DNA from: Coprinus comatus
Taxonomy: Eukaryota; Basidiomycota; Agaricomycetes; Agaricales; Agaricaceae
DNA length: 64,000 bases
Assembly (NCBI GenBank): GCA_034638255.1
Contig: JAWPGT010000013.1
Span: 124,001 to 188,000, forward strand
Reading direction: 5' to 3'
Below are positions 33,793 to 47,295 of this stretch, one piece after another. The notes below the pieces were generated by a model, which was not told the origin of the DNA, did not search any database, and saw only the letters and a program-made list of their open reading frames with translations. The position numbers and the translations under genes were made by a program. The first letter of the stretch is position 1, and every line of letters begins with the position of its first letter.

Positions 33793-34352
33793 GGTGCTGG
33801 AATGATTTTTTTTTTCACCTCCATATCTGCAGGGCCTACATTTAAATAGCTTCGAGATTGGTGTAAATTTTCCGTTGTTACACGCTACACAAGTGAAGGT
33901 TTTAGTTATCGGCATAGAAATGGAAGTAGCTGCCAAGAATGCGTGACACATCGCCTTCCTGCAAGCAAAAAGGCGCAAGATTCCAATAGGGTCGACGTTA
34001 GGCTTCGACCCGAGTTTCTATTTTATTAAGACCAATCACGACCTTGAATTTTGAGAACTTTTTAGCAATGTTTCATTGATATTTCGGGTAACTCACATGC
34101 TGGTGACTCACAAGACACCGCTTCTTTCAACTTTTAATCGACGGAAGCTCCAGCGGATAAATTCATTTCATTTCATGTCCGTTAACAGTCAAAGGATTGA
34201 GAATACGTTTCCTCAAAATGCATTCATGGAAGAAAATGAATAAGTATAAATACAAAAAAGCGCCGGGGTGGTTAGTTAGCAACGACAAAAACGCGCTCGG
34301 ATTTACAATGCGACGGGAGTTGAAACACCCAACGGTAGCATTGTTTGATCCT
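33793..34352. other. Intergenic gap, 560 bases
   Basis: Upstream region of the GH17-like gene and 3' region of the gelsolin-type gene. A TATTTAAA-like word lies at about 33838-33847, about 50 bases before the GH17-like ATG. No gene found; the overlapping frames have no domain. Confidence 0.4.
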
Positions 34353-37300
34353 TCAGAGCAATTCTTTCCCACGTCTGTTGTTGTAGCTGTTATTGTTCAG
34401 TGAGATTACGGACGTCGACTGATTAAACACATCACGCACATGACTTTCTGCTTGAGCACAGGACAATAGGTTCATGTGGTCAGGTATATCATGATTATTC
34501 TGTCGACGTGGTGTTAGCCTTCCTAAAAGACGACTTCTTACGGTGGGCTTACCACTTCAGCTTCATCCATTTCGCGTAGGTTCAGGCGTAGATCTACAGG
34601 TAGCATAGATGGTAGCACGAGGACATGGACAGGAGGGGTAAATGGCTTCGATGACCCAGTGACCTTAGAGACACGCTGGAAGAAGGTAAATGGTACTGTA
34701 TGGATATCGACGGAACATACGCACTTTAGCAACATCAACAGCAATCCTAATACCGAATCGGTCTCCTCTAGCTTGTTTGCCGACGATAACGAAGAGTTCC
34801 CATATGGAGTCAATCATGTATATAGAGTCTTTTGAAAATGCCTCCTTTCCAAACGAGCTCACCTCAACCATCTAAAAGAACAGTCAGACTTGTGACCGAG
34901 ACCGAATGGTGTTGTGAGACTTACCGTCGGTTTGAACTGAGTTTTGTAGTCCAAACGCCAAATGCGTGGATCAGTTATGGAAGAATCCCTTCTCCATCTC
35001 CAATAGTGGGCTTTGGCAAATTCGCCATCACCCAAAGCCATCCAAAATAGCTCTTCACCTTCGTCTTCACCCTCGTGAAGTTCTACGACAGAATTACCAT
35101 CACCTGCAAGCCGATCTCCGTATTGGAAAGCTGCTTGTCGTTCAGCATCCGTAGATCCACAACCATACCAGACATAAATAGTATCCAAGATTATAACGCA
35201 GAAGCTAAATGCTGAGCATAGATTTTTGGCACTCTGGAGAACAGGTCAGCGGGGTAGGCAAACCTGCCATGGTAAGACGCTCACAAGATCATGTTCATCG
35301 ATGTATACCACGCCACCCAGCATACGAATGGAATACATAGCAGTGTTATCTGCTGACCAGTGTGATCGACTCCCCTATGTAATAATTGAGTAAGGGCTTA
35401 TCACCATGCGAAAGTTTCTTACCTGTCTGATAACCAGTTTCCCTCCTAAGAGTTGTACCATTTGCGCTGGTTCCGAGTTTTGGCGGGCCAGGATCTGTAC
35501 CTAACCTTAGAATACAAATTGAGAAAGCTTCAGGAGAGAAGTTTACCGGTGATGTATTATATCGTTTGGCAAGTTCCCGCAACTTTCTTTCTTCTCTTTC
35601 CCCTAGATTACTCCTCTTACCATTCCACTGCCAAAGTTGCATTTCAACCAAGCCGCTTGATTTTGACTTGTAGCGATGTACAATAGCCAATATTTCTGAG
35701 TCATAAAATACATCCGTATCCTGAGTTATGCTGGTGGTAGAACCACCATTAACCACAAAGACCTCCACGGAGATAGTGTGAGCGTCAGTGAAATGAACAG
35801 GTCTCTTAGGTAGCTGCAGGAGGGGTGTTAGGTCGATTGGAGGAAGAGGTCTATTGTCAAGATCTGATGAAAGTGGGGTCAGTAAACTAATTAGATGATA
35901 TTGGATTGTTGTCCCTACCGAAATGTACAACATCAGTATCATGTGCTGAGGCACTTTCTACACGGACATGTTGACCTTTCTTGAATAGAGTACCTGACTC
36001 AATTAACGAGATCTTGTTGTCTAGATTAGCAGGGGCTCGGTTCAAACTACTATAAGGAGTTGCATTCGGTGTGGCCTCTTCTTTCAAGGGTGGCATAACG
36101 GATATGACGGAGAATCGATCATAGACGGATTTGCGTCTTTCCGTTGAAGGCGTGATGATTTGATGGGGTATTGTTTGCTCTAACGTCGTTTTCATTTTTT
36201 CTGGCACGGAAACTGTCTCTTCCTGTGCATGTACTATCTCATTACTGACGTGTTCGTTGAGGGCTTGTGCCACATCCATTACGAGTGCTCTATTCCCAGT
36301 GCTCGGGATTCGGCTATGTTTATTCTTCGGAGATGAAGGTTTGCCAGCTCGTTCACCTTTAGTGGGGCCTGCAGGAGAATATGCATCGTTACTGCTGGTA
36401 GAACCAGTATATCCAGAAGAATTGGAAGGGCTTGATTGCTGGGTAGCATTCGACTTCGTCGCATCGGTCAGTGTCTGCTCAGGAGAAGGGGTTTTGCTCT
36501 TAGATGGGATCCGCAAAGTATTTTCACCAGTCATCCCCGGGAGAGCGCGTCGTATGAGACCTGCGTTCACTTTACTCTCAATTTGTCCATGTACCGAGTG
36601 GGATTGAACTTGCGCAGATGGAGAAACGGAACTGAGGCCAATCGACGCATTTTGTCCCCATTGTTGAGCTATATGGGAAACTTTGGGAGGAGGATCGCTT
36701 TCTGATTCTCGATCACTTTTGATGAGACTTCTGTCAGCTACACGAGAGGAAAACATGCGAACAGATTCGTTGAGCAAAGGTGAAGAAGTGCTGGGTAGCT
36801 GTGATGATTGCAGATGTGCGGAAGCCGGTAGTTGTAGAGGCCCTGGGTTATTGATAGGGCCTAGGGTAGCTTGTGCTTCTGTGGGTGCTCCTCCACTCGC
36901 TTCTCTGTTCTTCTTAGGTTTGCGCGGGCGCTCTTTGGTTGGCTGACGATTTAAATGTGCAAATATATATAATTGGTGGACCAGTTTATGAGGGTACCGA
37001 ACAATTACAGAAATATGATGAAACACAAAAATTGTAAGTAGACACCGATATAACATCACCAGAATGAACGCACATGATTCAGGGGTTTTCCCGATGGCGT
37101 AGAAATGTCCGAAGATACACGGGACCTTGGCTTGTTCTCCCTGCCAGAGTCATTTTTAACACCAAGCTCGTCAACAGGCTCTTTAATCGGCTGGGAAGTA
37201 GCTTCTGCATTTGTTGGTTTGTAAACGACCATAGTAGTAGCTGAACCAAACCCAGGACTGCCTTCTGGAGGCAGCATTTTCTCAGCTAGTTTTGCACGTC

Positions 37301-39070
37301 GCGGACTAAGAGGTTCCGGTGCCATCAACGGATCAGGGTGTAGCATATTGGGAAAGGAGACCTTGGTTTTGAGCGGCTTCGAAGGCGTCGGTGAAGAGGG
37401 TACAGATGAGGGTGTGGACAATTTTGTTAACGGAGAGCTGGATGTCGCGTCGGCAACGAATGATTTTCTTGTCGGTAGGGTTTGCTTCGGGGCAGGTGAA
37501 GGGGGTGTTGGGGTTGCATTTGGCTGCCATCGTTCCAGTACATTGCTTTTACGCCCGGCGACTGGCTTTGTCCGCTCAGGAGGACTCGGAGCTGCTTTGG
37601 TAGAATTTGTCAATTGACTACTAGCTTTCACCATGTTCTGCACGAATCCTCTTCCTTGAAGTCGACTGATACTGGGGGTTGGATCTTTTTGGGGAGATGA
37701 TCGGAGGAAAGCAGGAGATGGTACATTAGAAGAAGCTATAGAGATCTGAGATAATGAACGAGGTTCTGGTTGAATTGGGCGCGCCAACGATGGGATAGAG
37801 CTGATCGATTTAACGGCAGGCGTTGGAGGAGTATTAACGATCGACGGTACCTGGCGGGGAGTATATAGACCATCACCAGCCTTCGCAGATGATAATGTAC
37901 GATCTCTTGTAGGTGTCTTCGGTCGCATCTCCGTTCTGAGAGGGATCTCGTTCGTTGACTTACGGTCTCTCGTAGGCGTCTTGGGTGGTATTTCCATTGT
38001 AGGAACCTCATTGGCTGACCAACGATCTTTCGTAGGTGTCTTGGGTCGCAATTCGGTTGTAGGAGTGATTTCATTGACTGAACTACGTGGACCAGGGATG
38101 TCGGATGATCTAGCACCTAAATTTGGTGTTCCAGGAGTGCTGATTTTCCTCTCACGAAAACCTGGCTTTTCAGGTGATGCCGGACGCTGTTCAACTTGTG
38201 CAAGGTATTTTCTGGCCACGGAAGGCGTACTAATAGTCCTATCCCGTGACCCCACCTTCAAGGGAGAAATCGCTCGAGGCGGATCATCAACCTGCTTGAC
38301 AAGTGAAGAAGTGGAGGTACGGTTTGATAAACGAGACTGGTAACGCTCAACAGCATCCGATGCCGATGCCTTCACCACACCCCGAACATTACTGGGCTTG
38401 GTGGTCATACCAGGCATTGCTACTCCTCCCTGGCCAAAGATTGGATGAGGTGCAGTGAAAGTACGCTGTTCGAATTGAGTTGGATCATGGGCATCTTGCT
38501 GAGGTGCATGACGGTTTAGACGTGGTCCGGTGGCTCGTCCCCCTATAAAGGAGGCCAATGAAACTGGGTCAGCTCTTTGGGAAGCCGGTGCCGTAGGGTA
38601 TTGACTCGGTCGAGGAAGGACGCCACTGGTAATAGATGAAGTATCAATATTCGATGATGTAGAAGTTCCTGCGAGTTTACGCAATGCATCATCGTGATCA
38701 TTCTTCCTGTCCAAGGAGGACCTGAATGCACCTGTTGAAGGTGAAGCGTCAAGCCTTGGGGTAGAATTGACAATATCTGCGGAAGGATTGGCTTGAAAGA
38801 AACATCAATGATTGCTTATAAAAGGGCTCGTCGCGCAGAGAGTAGCTTACACAGGTCTAGGCTATCACCACCATACCCCATTCCTTTACTCCTACGGAGC
38901 CTCGCCTTACGGGATGCAGCGATCTCATCTTCTAGTCTTCTCTGTTCCGCTTCCTCGTCAGCGTCAACCTGGCGCTGTAGGGCTTTGATCTTGCTCGTCC
39001 ATTCTGCAAGGCCCGTCTCCGGTTTGGGAAGATCACTGTATGTAGAACGACGAGGGGTCACCGGTTCCAT
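34353..39070 (-). CDS. DUF4045 and gelsolin-repeat protein, villin-like actin binder
   Basis: Predicted actin-associated protein. Exons 39070-38851, 38791-37074, 36942-35919, 35863-35547, 35500-35423, 35374-35285, 35233-34925, 34871-34725, 34675-34553 and 34499-34353 give 4173 bases, 1390 residues. The N-terminus (TGLAEWTSKIKALQRQVDAD) and the roughly 980-residue S/P/T-rich region match the DUF4045 layout of fungal gelsolin-like proteins. From exon 4 on come gelsolin-type segments: HTISVEVFVVNGGST, IVHRYKSKSSGLVEMQLWQW, QLLGGKLVIRQGSRSHWSAD, DTIYVWYGCGSTDAERQAAF, DSIYMIDSIWELFVIVGKQA, VHVLVLPSMLPVDLRLNLRE, and a last exon with IPDHMNLLS. Exons 5 and 10 are hidden by other frames and were set by phase. 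Three tandem 20-residue units around PKTPTRDR lie in exon 2. Confidence 0.85.
37909..38085 (-). repeat. Tandem coding repeat, about 60-63 bases per unit, three copies
   Basis: Within exon 2 of the DUF4045-gelsolin gene the units read ELRPKTPTKDRWSANE, EIPPKTPTRDRKSTNE and EMRPKTPTRDRTLSSA. Each has a TPT[KR]DR core that looks like a basic, proline-directed phosphorylation site. DNA identity between units is partial, so the array is old. Confidence 0.8.
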
Positions 39071-39327
39071 TTAACTGCGTTTTCCAGTGTGCACGAGTTG
39101 GTATAAGAGGTTTAGGGTAGAAACAAGACGAGCTCGACACGACACTCAACGGATTTAGTATATAAGGGCGCACAGGCAGTTCACCGCGTGGAGCTCATTA
39201 TAACTGAACACGTGACACGAGCTAGACGGGTTATGCTGCGAATCTTAAGTCAACATTAAAAGTAGTCTATTATGGGCCACTATCTCCAGGATCTATGGTA
39301 TGTACTCTTCACCTTCCGCAACTAACC

Positions 39328-40328
39328 TTAGGCAGCAAATATAAAGAAAGTGGAGGCCGCCAATAAAACCCAACCTCCCTTCAGAAGACTCTTGCTGCTA
39401 AAGCCCGCATTGGTACTTGACAGTGCTGCAAATTGCCCCGAGACAGCAGTTTCTGAGACTTCACTAGGAGACACACCATCTAGAAACACAGGTTTCAGTG
39501 AATCCTCTCATCGTATTGTTTTGTGAAACTCACCTAAAAACGAAGCACCGCAAAGATCTTCGACATGCAAATCAGCAATGCCGGCCAACGTTACTTGATC
39601 TGGGAAGTCGTTCTTGACAAGTGTGTACCCTGCCTTGATGCAGCTTGTGCATGCAAGCTCAGTGACGTTGGACGCGAGGAGGGTTTGAACATCATTATGC
39701 AAGTTCATGAAGCTCAGATCCTCTACGCCAAGCGACCCGACTACCTGCTCAAGGTTATTCAATGTCTGGGTAATACATAAATCATTTGATGTAGTGCTAC
39801 ACGTGAAAAGGTTAAGCAATGATTCACGATTATACTTTTTCGTATTATCACTCACTCCTTCAGGCATACCACATTTCTGGCGGTGGGGTATACCCTCTGT
39901 GCAATGCTGGTGATCTTATCTTGTAGTCCAAGAATATCGATGTTTGCATTGGAGAAGTCCTCCGTGCAGCCCTCTGCGACTCTTCTAACCATGTTCGCGA
40001 TGGTCTGGTCACTACAAGTTCCCACTGAGCATAGGCCGGTCAACCAGGTATTAACAGTCCGAGGGATAGACTTTTCTGGATCGACGAGATATGTAGAGAT
40101 GGCGGAAAGATTCAAGCATTCAGCCTCGGGATCATTAAGGAGTCCTTTCAACGTTGTCGAGCAAGTAGAACTAATCGAAGTAGGAATATTTGGACTGTCA
40201 TTATATGTCAAACGAACTGTTGGTCAGTTACAGATCTGTCATCGTCGGTAGTTAAACACTCACGTCTGAGCAGTAACAAGACCAGCTCCCATCAAAATAA
40301 AAATACTAGTGAATCTATGTCCCAGCAT
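39328..40328 (-). CDS. Secreted GPI-anchored cell-surface protein of unknown role
   Basis: Predicted extracellular protein. Exons 40328-40264, 40194-39856, 39796-39534 and 39479-39328 give 819 bases, 272 residues. It has a signal peptide (FTSIFILMGAGLVTAQT), then cysteine-spaced repeats: SSTCSTTL, CLNLSAISTYL, GLCSVGTCSD, VAEGCTEDF, SNDLCITQTL, ACTSCIKAGY and DLCGASFL. A Ser/Ala/Gly-rich omega region and a hydrophobic tail (GGWVLLAASTFFIFAA) at the very end are typical of GPI anchoring. I know of similar proteins across basidiomycetes but no function. A consensus TATAAATA box on the minus strand lies about 95 bases upstream. Confidence 0.82.
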
Positions 40329-40778
40329 AATGAATAGAAATCGAAGTAAAAAAAAAATGAAAGGGGTGAAGAAAGAAAGAAAGAAAGGAAACTTGTAACC
40401 TACTTGTGCTGCGCTGTCGCATTATTTATACTGTGCGGAGCTGGAGCCAAGCTGTTCAGATAGCCTGATGGCAACGAATTGAGTTCCTTATATACCATAA
40501 GCGTTTAAGCACCCATCGCGATGACCATCGCAACTCGGTTTGATGGCTGTTTCAGAGTATCTGGAACCTATAGTAGTGTCCCTCGGTTTATGGCCATTGG
40601 TCAATGCTGCAACAGGACTGACATCGTGCGTTTTCTAGCCATGAGAGTTGCAGTATCCATGTAGTTGGTGCATAAACAAGTATGTACAAAGCCCTCCAAA
40701 AATAAACGTGATCCCATCCTTACATTACACAACACACCACTCTTTTGAAACCACATACACGACTCAAGCACGTCCCTC
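40329..40778. other. Divergent intergenic region
   Basis: Holds the promoters of the GPI protein (minus) and the next orphan gene (plus). A-rich purine runs (gaaagaaagaaag type) at about 40363-40390 lie in the GPI 5' leader. Confidence 0.45.
40423..40430 (-). promoter_or_regulatory. TATA box of the GPI-protein gene
   Basis: TATAAATA on the minus strand, about 95 bases before the ATG at 40328, in the right orientation and distance. Confidence 0.5.
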
Positions 40779-41971
40779 ATGGATCTAGAATGTGTCTTCA
40801 AGGTAGAAGATAACAGTGGCCAACTACATAACCTTCGCCGAATATTCTCCTACACTGGTGAGATGTGAGTGTTTAACACCCATGATATTTTACTTTTCCG
40901 GGTATCCCGCTGACAAGCTGTTATTTTCGCACTATAGACCTAGAGTCTATCTTTTCCAAACCGGTGCTCCTGGGCAGTTTCACTATTTCATGGAGTTCCA
41001 ACATAGAGAAAGCGCTAGAACTGCATTGGAAATTAAACTTGAACCGGGGCTCTACCTCTATCCTATATCAACAGCTCCACGGCTCATAGAGCAATTCCGT
41101 TCCTGTCTCCTGTCTGGAGCCTCCAGAAATAATCTCACAGGAGTACCTAGGATATATGCGCACCATGGAAACAGCGCTGCTATACCTAGTACAATGTTGC
41201 CACAAGAACATGAATATTTCCAACCCCAGCCTGTGGGAAGCTCATCACAGGCGGCAAATAATACACCACGAATGTATCCTACTCCCGTCTCCTCTAATCC
41301 CGCTATGTTTTCTCTGGAATCAGAATTGACGATGAACATAGATGGAAAGCCGTTTACCTTTGACCTCAATTCAAGCCGTGCCCAGGATCCTCGGACTGTC
41401 ATCGAGCTCTTGAAGTTGTCATCAAGTGAGCGAGGTGCCTGGATAATAGCCGGTGTACATTTCAGGCGCACTGGAAGACCATATGCTGCAATCGAGGTCA
41501 TGTATGCCATGCTTGAAAGTATGTATGCATATTATAACCCGAACTCGTGTCTTAACTGGTACAGTTATGAAGAAGAGCGGTCTAACTGAAGACATGTTGA
41601 AACCTGTTTTCTTACTTCTATCTGGCTGCGAACTTGATCTAGCTATGAAAGCGAAAGACGCCGGCGACATGGGTACTTCTAACCAACACTATGAGAAGGT
41701 CCAAACGTGGTTGCAAAAAGTATATGGGACGGCTTCAAGGCCACATCCCCTTCCTTCAACATGCGTTACTCACTCCCTTGCGCATATAATACAACAACCA
41801 AACTCAAGCAAGAACGGCGAAAAGGAAAATATCAGTCATGGTAAACGTAAACTGGATGAATCCTCGACTCAATGTCGTGTAGTTCGTCGCCGCGGTCGCA
41901 AATCACGCCAAAACAATAGCGATGACTCTGGAAACAAAGAAAACCACATCCCTACGTTTGTTACAAAGTAA
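40779..41971 (+). CDS. Unknown nuclear-type protein with basic C-terminus
   Basis: I do not recognise this protein. Exons 40779-40864, 40938-41518 and 41565-41971 give 1074 bases, 357 residues. The true start is the ATG at 40779 (MDLECVFKVEDNSGQLHNLR). The first intron is found because its donor (gtgagtg at 40865) restores phase 2 into PRVYLFQTGAPGQFHYFMEF. A second part contains FTFDLNSSRAQDPRTVIELL and then a helical region GRPYAAIEVMYAMLEIMKKS and DLAMKAKDAGDMGTSNQHYE. The tail is rich in K and R (GKRKLDESS, RRRGRKSRQNNS), a likely nuclear localisation signal. The helical block with alternating A/Y spacing could be TPR-like, but I cannot support that firmly. Confidence 0.7.
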
Positions 41972-42137
41972 AACTGTACTATTCATACAAAATTAATTCA
42001 TCAATGACATCGGTTGTCCGTAAAAGGCTCTGAAGATACCATTTCTGGCGCTAACATCAACTATACAGTCACCGGCAATTTCCGACGCCCCAACCTTGAT
42101 ACAACGATACTAACAATGACAAACACACGCACCGGAG

Positions 42138-42190
42138 GTGAGTAAGAGAATCAGGCCCCGTCCTCGTCGTCGCTCATTTCTGCCACCCAG
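42138..42190 (+). other. Predicted intron in the 5' leader of RPS5
   Basis: A consensus donor (gtgagtaag) at 42138 and an acceptor (ccacccag) ending at 42190 bracket 53 bases, the usual intron size here, 27 bases before the RPS5 ATG. An ATG at 42116 in the leader would open a short out-of-frame upstream ORF. Confidence 0.45.
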
Positions 42191-42217
42191 CCTCAAGACT
42201 CACAACCCAAAATCAAA

Positions 42218-43106
<889 letters not shown>

Positions 43107-46100
43107 AGAACTCTCTTGTGTCGTCGCTGGTTATCTATCGAGATTCTGGGAAGGAGGGAGAGCCAATGCCAGCTCTATTGGACGAAGCCTATTTTACTAC
43201 CCTTGCGTCCGTCTTCTATGTCTTGGCTTGTTCTTTTTTCTTTTGGAATCCTCGAAAGTTCCTCCTCTGTCATTTTTTTGCGCTCATGCATGTAGCTCAT
43301 GTCACATCATAAGCATGGATCCATTTTCATTTTGAACTGCAACATCTTAATGAAGCCCAATATATATGGTAGTAATATTAGGCTTATCAGTCATGTGGCG
43401 GGTTGTTCGGAATAAGTCTATATTGCATGGATAATATATAACGCTCATGTTCGCTGTCTGGAAATACTCGCGAATACATACGCCAGGAACCAAGACGGTG
43501 GAGCATCAGGCTGCAGAAGAAAGTGATCCCAACCAACGTGTGAATGGTACCCCCTGAATGGCTGAAAATGCGTAACCACCATTGGGTCGCACAAACTGGG
43601 CGTAATAACCAGCTTGGATGTTGGTCATGAGGCTGTTGACAATACTCCGTCCATCTTCCTCGACGATATGTCTGAAGCTCCTGATTTTCTCCTGAACCTT
43701 CGAACTTTGTTGAATTGGACATCGGCCACTCCGGAGGACGGCCGGCCATGTATAGCTGTCACACCGTCTGTGACTGGCCGGACTAATAACCGAGCTGTTC
43801 GCTGCCGATACCTGCGAAGTTTGTACCAACTCCATCCGAGGTGTTAGAACAAGTTAACAACTTTGGCTATTCTAGACCCTGTTATATCCTGTGCAATTCT
43901 GATCCACCCAAACCCTCTCCTGTAAACAAACGTGCCAACTATTTGGTTTTAGAACAGCGAATATACGGACCGGTGAGCCCTCCGAACATTGGGAGTACTT
44001 ATATAACGGTTGAACATGCGTCATGGAAGATCATTCTTTAACTTGGCACTACTGTATTCCAGGTGGTACCACTTGATCACTGGGTCCTCAAGTACTGCCG
44101 TTGGTACTGATTTTTATAAATTCGGAAACTTTGAAATAAACTTCTTCTATACTCACTCTCCACATTATTCGCTTCATAATTTACATAGACAGTTAACTCA
44201 TCCTTGACCTACAATGCGGCGAAGTTGAATCCGGAATAGTCCCGAGAAGTCCGGTTCTAGGTCATTTATTAATACTTTAGAACTACTTCTTCTACTGGTA
44301 CTACGCTGCCCTTCACAAAAGCTTGAAAAGCTCCGTTAATCCTAGGGGTGATCCAGTTCATATACCAAAAACTAACTGGAATTCTGGTGTCACTGCAACA
44401 ACCAAATTTTATCAGGTTTCAGACATGTCCGCTGGACATCTGTAATGGGTATGTCAAGCGTCATATCAAAATCTCTTATATCCGTTTAGAAATTGAGGGT
44501 CTTTACCCCATCTGGGGTACGTTATAGAATACAAATTAAGAAAAAGAGGGTCCCTTAAAGACGCCGAGTAAGGGATCATTTAGATCCCAAAACGAATCAC
44601 TAGCATTCTTATTCGTCGTTGCTCGCGAATGTCGCGGCATTTTTGGTTTTATGTGAGGGTAAGCCTTATGGATGGTATAAACTTTGATGATTTAATGATT
44701 TGAACAGCGGAATCCGTACCGCTTTTTTTGTACCAGTGGCTACTATGTAGTGATAACACCACAAAATGCGTGTGTGAGTTGTGCATGTACGCCAAGATAC
44801 TGTGCGAAGGTTGTCGTATATTAAAAGATTGTTACGTACTTGTTAACGTCCTCTCCGTTTCTGATGCCTCTACTACAAAGGTATATTAGAACTTTTCCAC
44901 TTTGAGATATGGACATAAAAGAATCGACATGGATTCATTATTGCTAATACGAAAGCAGAGCAGAAAGCCTGAGATGTGTACGGGAAACAAAAACGGACAA
45001 TTGATACTGAAAAAAAGCACCGCTTTTAATTTCGTTTCAGGTTGAAACTTTTCCGCTTCTCCACCGAACACAATGCGCCATACACACATTCCATCTCAAA
45101 CAAAGAAGTACATATGAACTCCCCTGCCGTCCTCTTTTGAATCTTAATCTTACCAAGGAAGTAAAAGTCACGCGGCAAACTTTTTGGTCTTCTAGTTTTT
45201 ATTTAACACAATTTTACTCTGAGCCGTTTTTGAACTATTTAGACGAAAAGGTTCAACCAACAAACTCTTTTTATGGCACATCAAGAATATGTCCCGAGTC
45301 AGCTCTCTCTTTGAAATCAAGCGCTTAGTGTTTTAGCGTATATCAGCATGCTATCATTTGCGGTTCTACTTTAGAGTCAGATACATAACTATGAAAGGAA
45401 ATGAACTCATATAACATCCACGTTTGGGGTTGAAGACCTCGTTAACTATGTTAAACGGCAGCGCGACTGCGGAATGCAATCACTGAAGCAGTAACCCCAA
45501 ACTTTACGCTTAATACAAACAACCTAATAGTATTGTAAATATATGAGTCTCTCATGTACATGTACACGAGTCTAGAAAGTTGGAGAAAACTTCGTCACAC
45601 TAAACAGCACACTGCACAGCACACCACAACTTGTAACAACTTTAGTTTGCGTCATCATTCGTACGTTTCGTCATAAACCTTGCTCAAAACCCTTGTCCAC
45701 TAATAACTATACATTACATACATCTTTATCCTTCCCCAAAAGTTGAACATATCAATAATATGAACAGGAACTTGCGCCGCCCCCTTTCCTTTCTATGCAC
45801 TCGACTACATATGTAAGTAAATACAGTACCTACAATCAAGAGGCGCAAAATCAATAAGAACAAGTGCTGCTAGTTTCAGCTTAACAACCACGATATCCAC
45901 ACTTTTGGGTCCTGGTATCCGATACCGGGGAGAGGTTGATGCGCTGATTAATGGATTAATAACAAACTGATTAATAATAATAATAAGTAAAAGTAATAAC
46001 AGTAACATATATCTCTCCTTGAAACTCCTTTTTGAGGGTCTCAGAAAACTATGACTGAGCGCTGAGTACTGGAGGGGGCGACCATTCGTTGCAACCTCGT

Positions 46101-47295
46101 TGGCACAACTAAAAGTATTTGTAGGAGATGGTTGATTGAAGTTCAAACGTTCAATATCAATATCAACATCATTAATCTCCGTTCCACGAATAGATCGTTG
46201 GTCAAAGCAATGTGTCACAACTCACAATAACCGATTTTCCGCAATTGTGTAGAAATTTCTATGATGATTGAGAGGAAGCAAGACATCCCCCTATTTTACC
46301 ATTGTGTTTTTAGCACATCGAGTTCCCCTAACTGAAAATTTGCCAAGTTAAGGATGTCAATTCCGCGGATAGATGCCATGACACCGACACCGAACACTAC
46401 ACAGATGATAGAGTGCCACTTAGTGCTCTGTGAGAGATCAAGTCAAATAGTGTTTAACCCCTGAATCTTTGTTTAGGAGGCGTGTAACACTTCTTAATTC
46501 TTGGTAGTAATGGATTTATTCCACACATACTGTTCTGTCAAAAGAGAATGAATTTAGGTAGTACAATCGAAAGCCCAGAAGACTTAAATAAAAAAAATGG
46601 GAGCAGGAAAGGTAACCAAGTGATGTATGAACAGGTGATGAACAATGGGATAGCAAGTAACGAGATGCAAGGAGAATAATGGTCGCTGAGTGTGAGGGAA
46701 TGCTTGATGATGAATTAAAAGAACAATAAACAGAAATAGGGTGAAAGGGAAAGCCTAGTCATAGCCTAGGATAAAGCAGAAGATAAAACGAGAACGAGAA
46801 AATCCAACTCCACAATGAACATGTAATGGGAAACCACAAGATGCTTCGTTTATGGTGTACAGAAGATATCAAGGGATGAGGAGCGTCATTTTTGGAATCG
46901 TGTTCTAAAGTTACAATGTCCATTTCTGAGTTTTCCATTGATCCAAGTAAAAGTCGGGAACATATGGCAGACCGATAATAGATTTCCGCGGGTTGATGGA
47001 GCTGCCGAAAGCGGGACGTAGCCTAGCTCGTGCCCGAGATGATGAGCCTAATATAATGGGAATGCTAGAGCTGGAGAAGCGAATTTGGAAGTGGCCAAAC
47101 CTGTTTTGAAAGCAGTGATGACATCCAAAATTCAACCTGTTCCAAAAAAGTATATCGACTCTAGATGACCATGAACGGCGGAGGTAGAGTGGTGACGTTA
47201 GTTTAACCATTTGGGTGTTGTGCCAACCATTCGGTCTTGGAAATTTTTTTGTGTAAGAGATTATGATAACAGGTAACAATCCAGAATCCGAGAGT
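43107..47295. other. Gene-poor stretch, 4.2 kb
   Basis: After the RPS5 3' UTR no convincing gene was found on either strand. A minus pair of frames at 43387-43835 has protein-like composition (KVQEKIRSFRHIVEED, then a hydrophobic HTLVGITFFCSLML) but the two pieces are in different frames and no family was recognised. A minus frame at 45805-46218 is driven by an AAT-type repeat near 45963-45990. The last 400 bases are the 3' region of the next gene. Confidence 0.5.
43387..43835 (-). pseudogene. Possible decayed coding fragment
   Basis: Two overlapping minus frames read like one protein: GRSIVNSLMTNIQAGYYAQF, then a shift near 43550 to a hydrophobic stretch and SWRMYSRVFPDSEHERYILS. No start context or splice pair joins them cleanly. 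This could be a relic or chance. Confidence 0.22.

Noticed and set aside
34829..34862. Possible 34-base intron and 9-base micro-exon in the gelsolin-type gene
   Set aside because: The sequence reads open through it as EVSSFGKEAFSKDSIYMI, which matches the expected gelsolin-segment order, so no intron is needed.
40363..40390. Purine-rich GAAAG repeat as a CRISPR- or satellite-like array
   Set aside because: The units are 4-5 bases without spacers, a simple sequence tract in a 5' leader.
45805..46218. 137-codon minus frame with a poly-Leu/Ile stretch
   Set aside because: The hydrophobic stretch comes from an AAT/TTA-type simple repeat, and no domain, signal or splice structure supports a gene.
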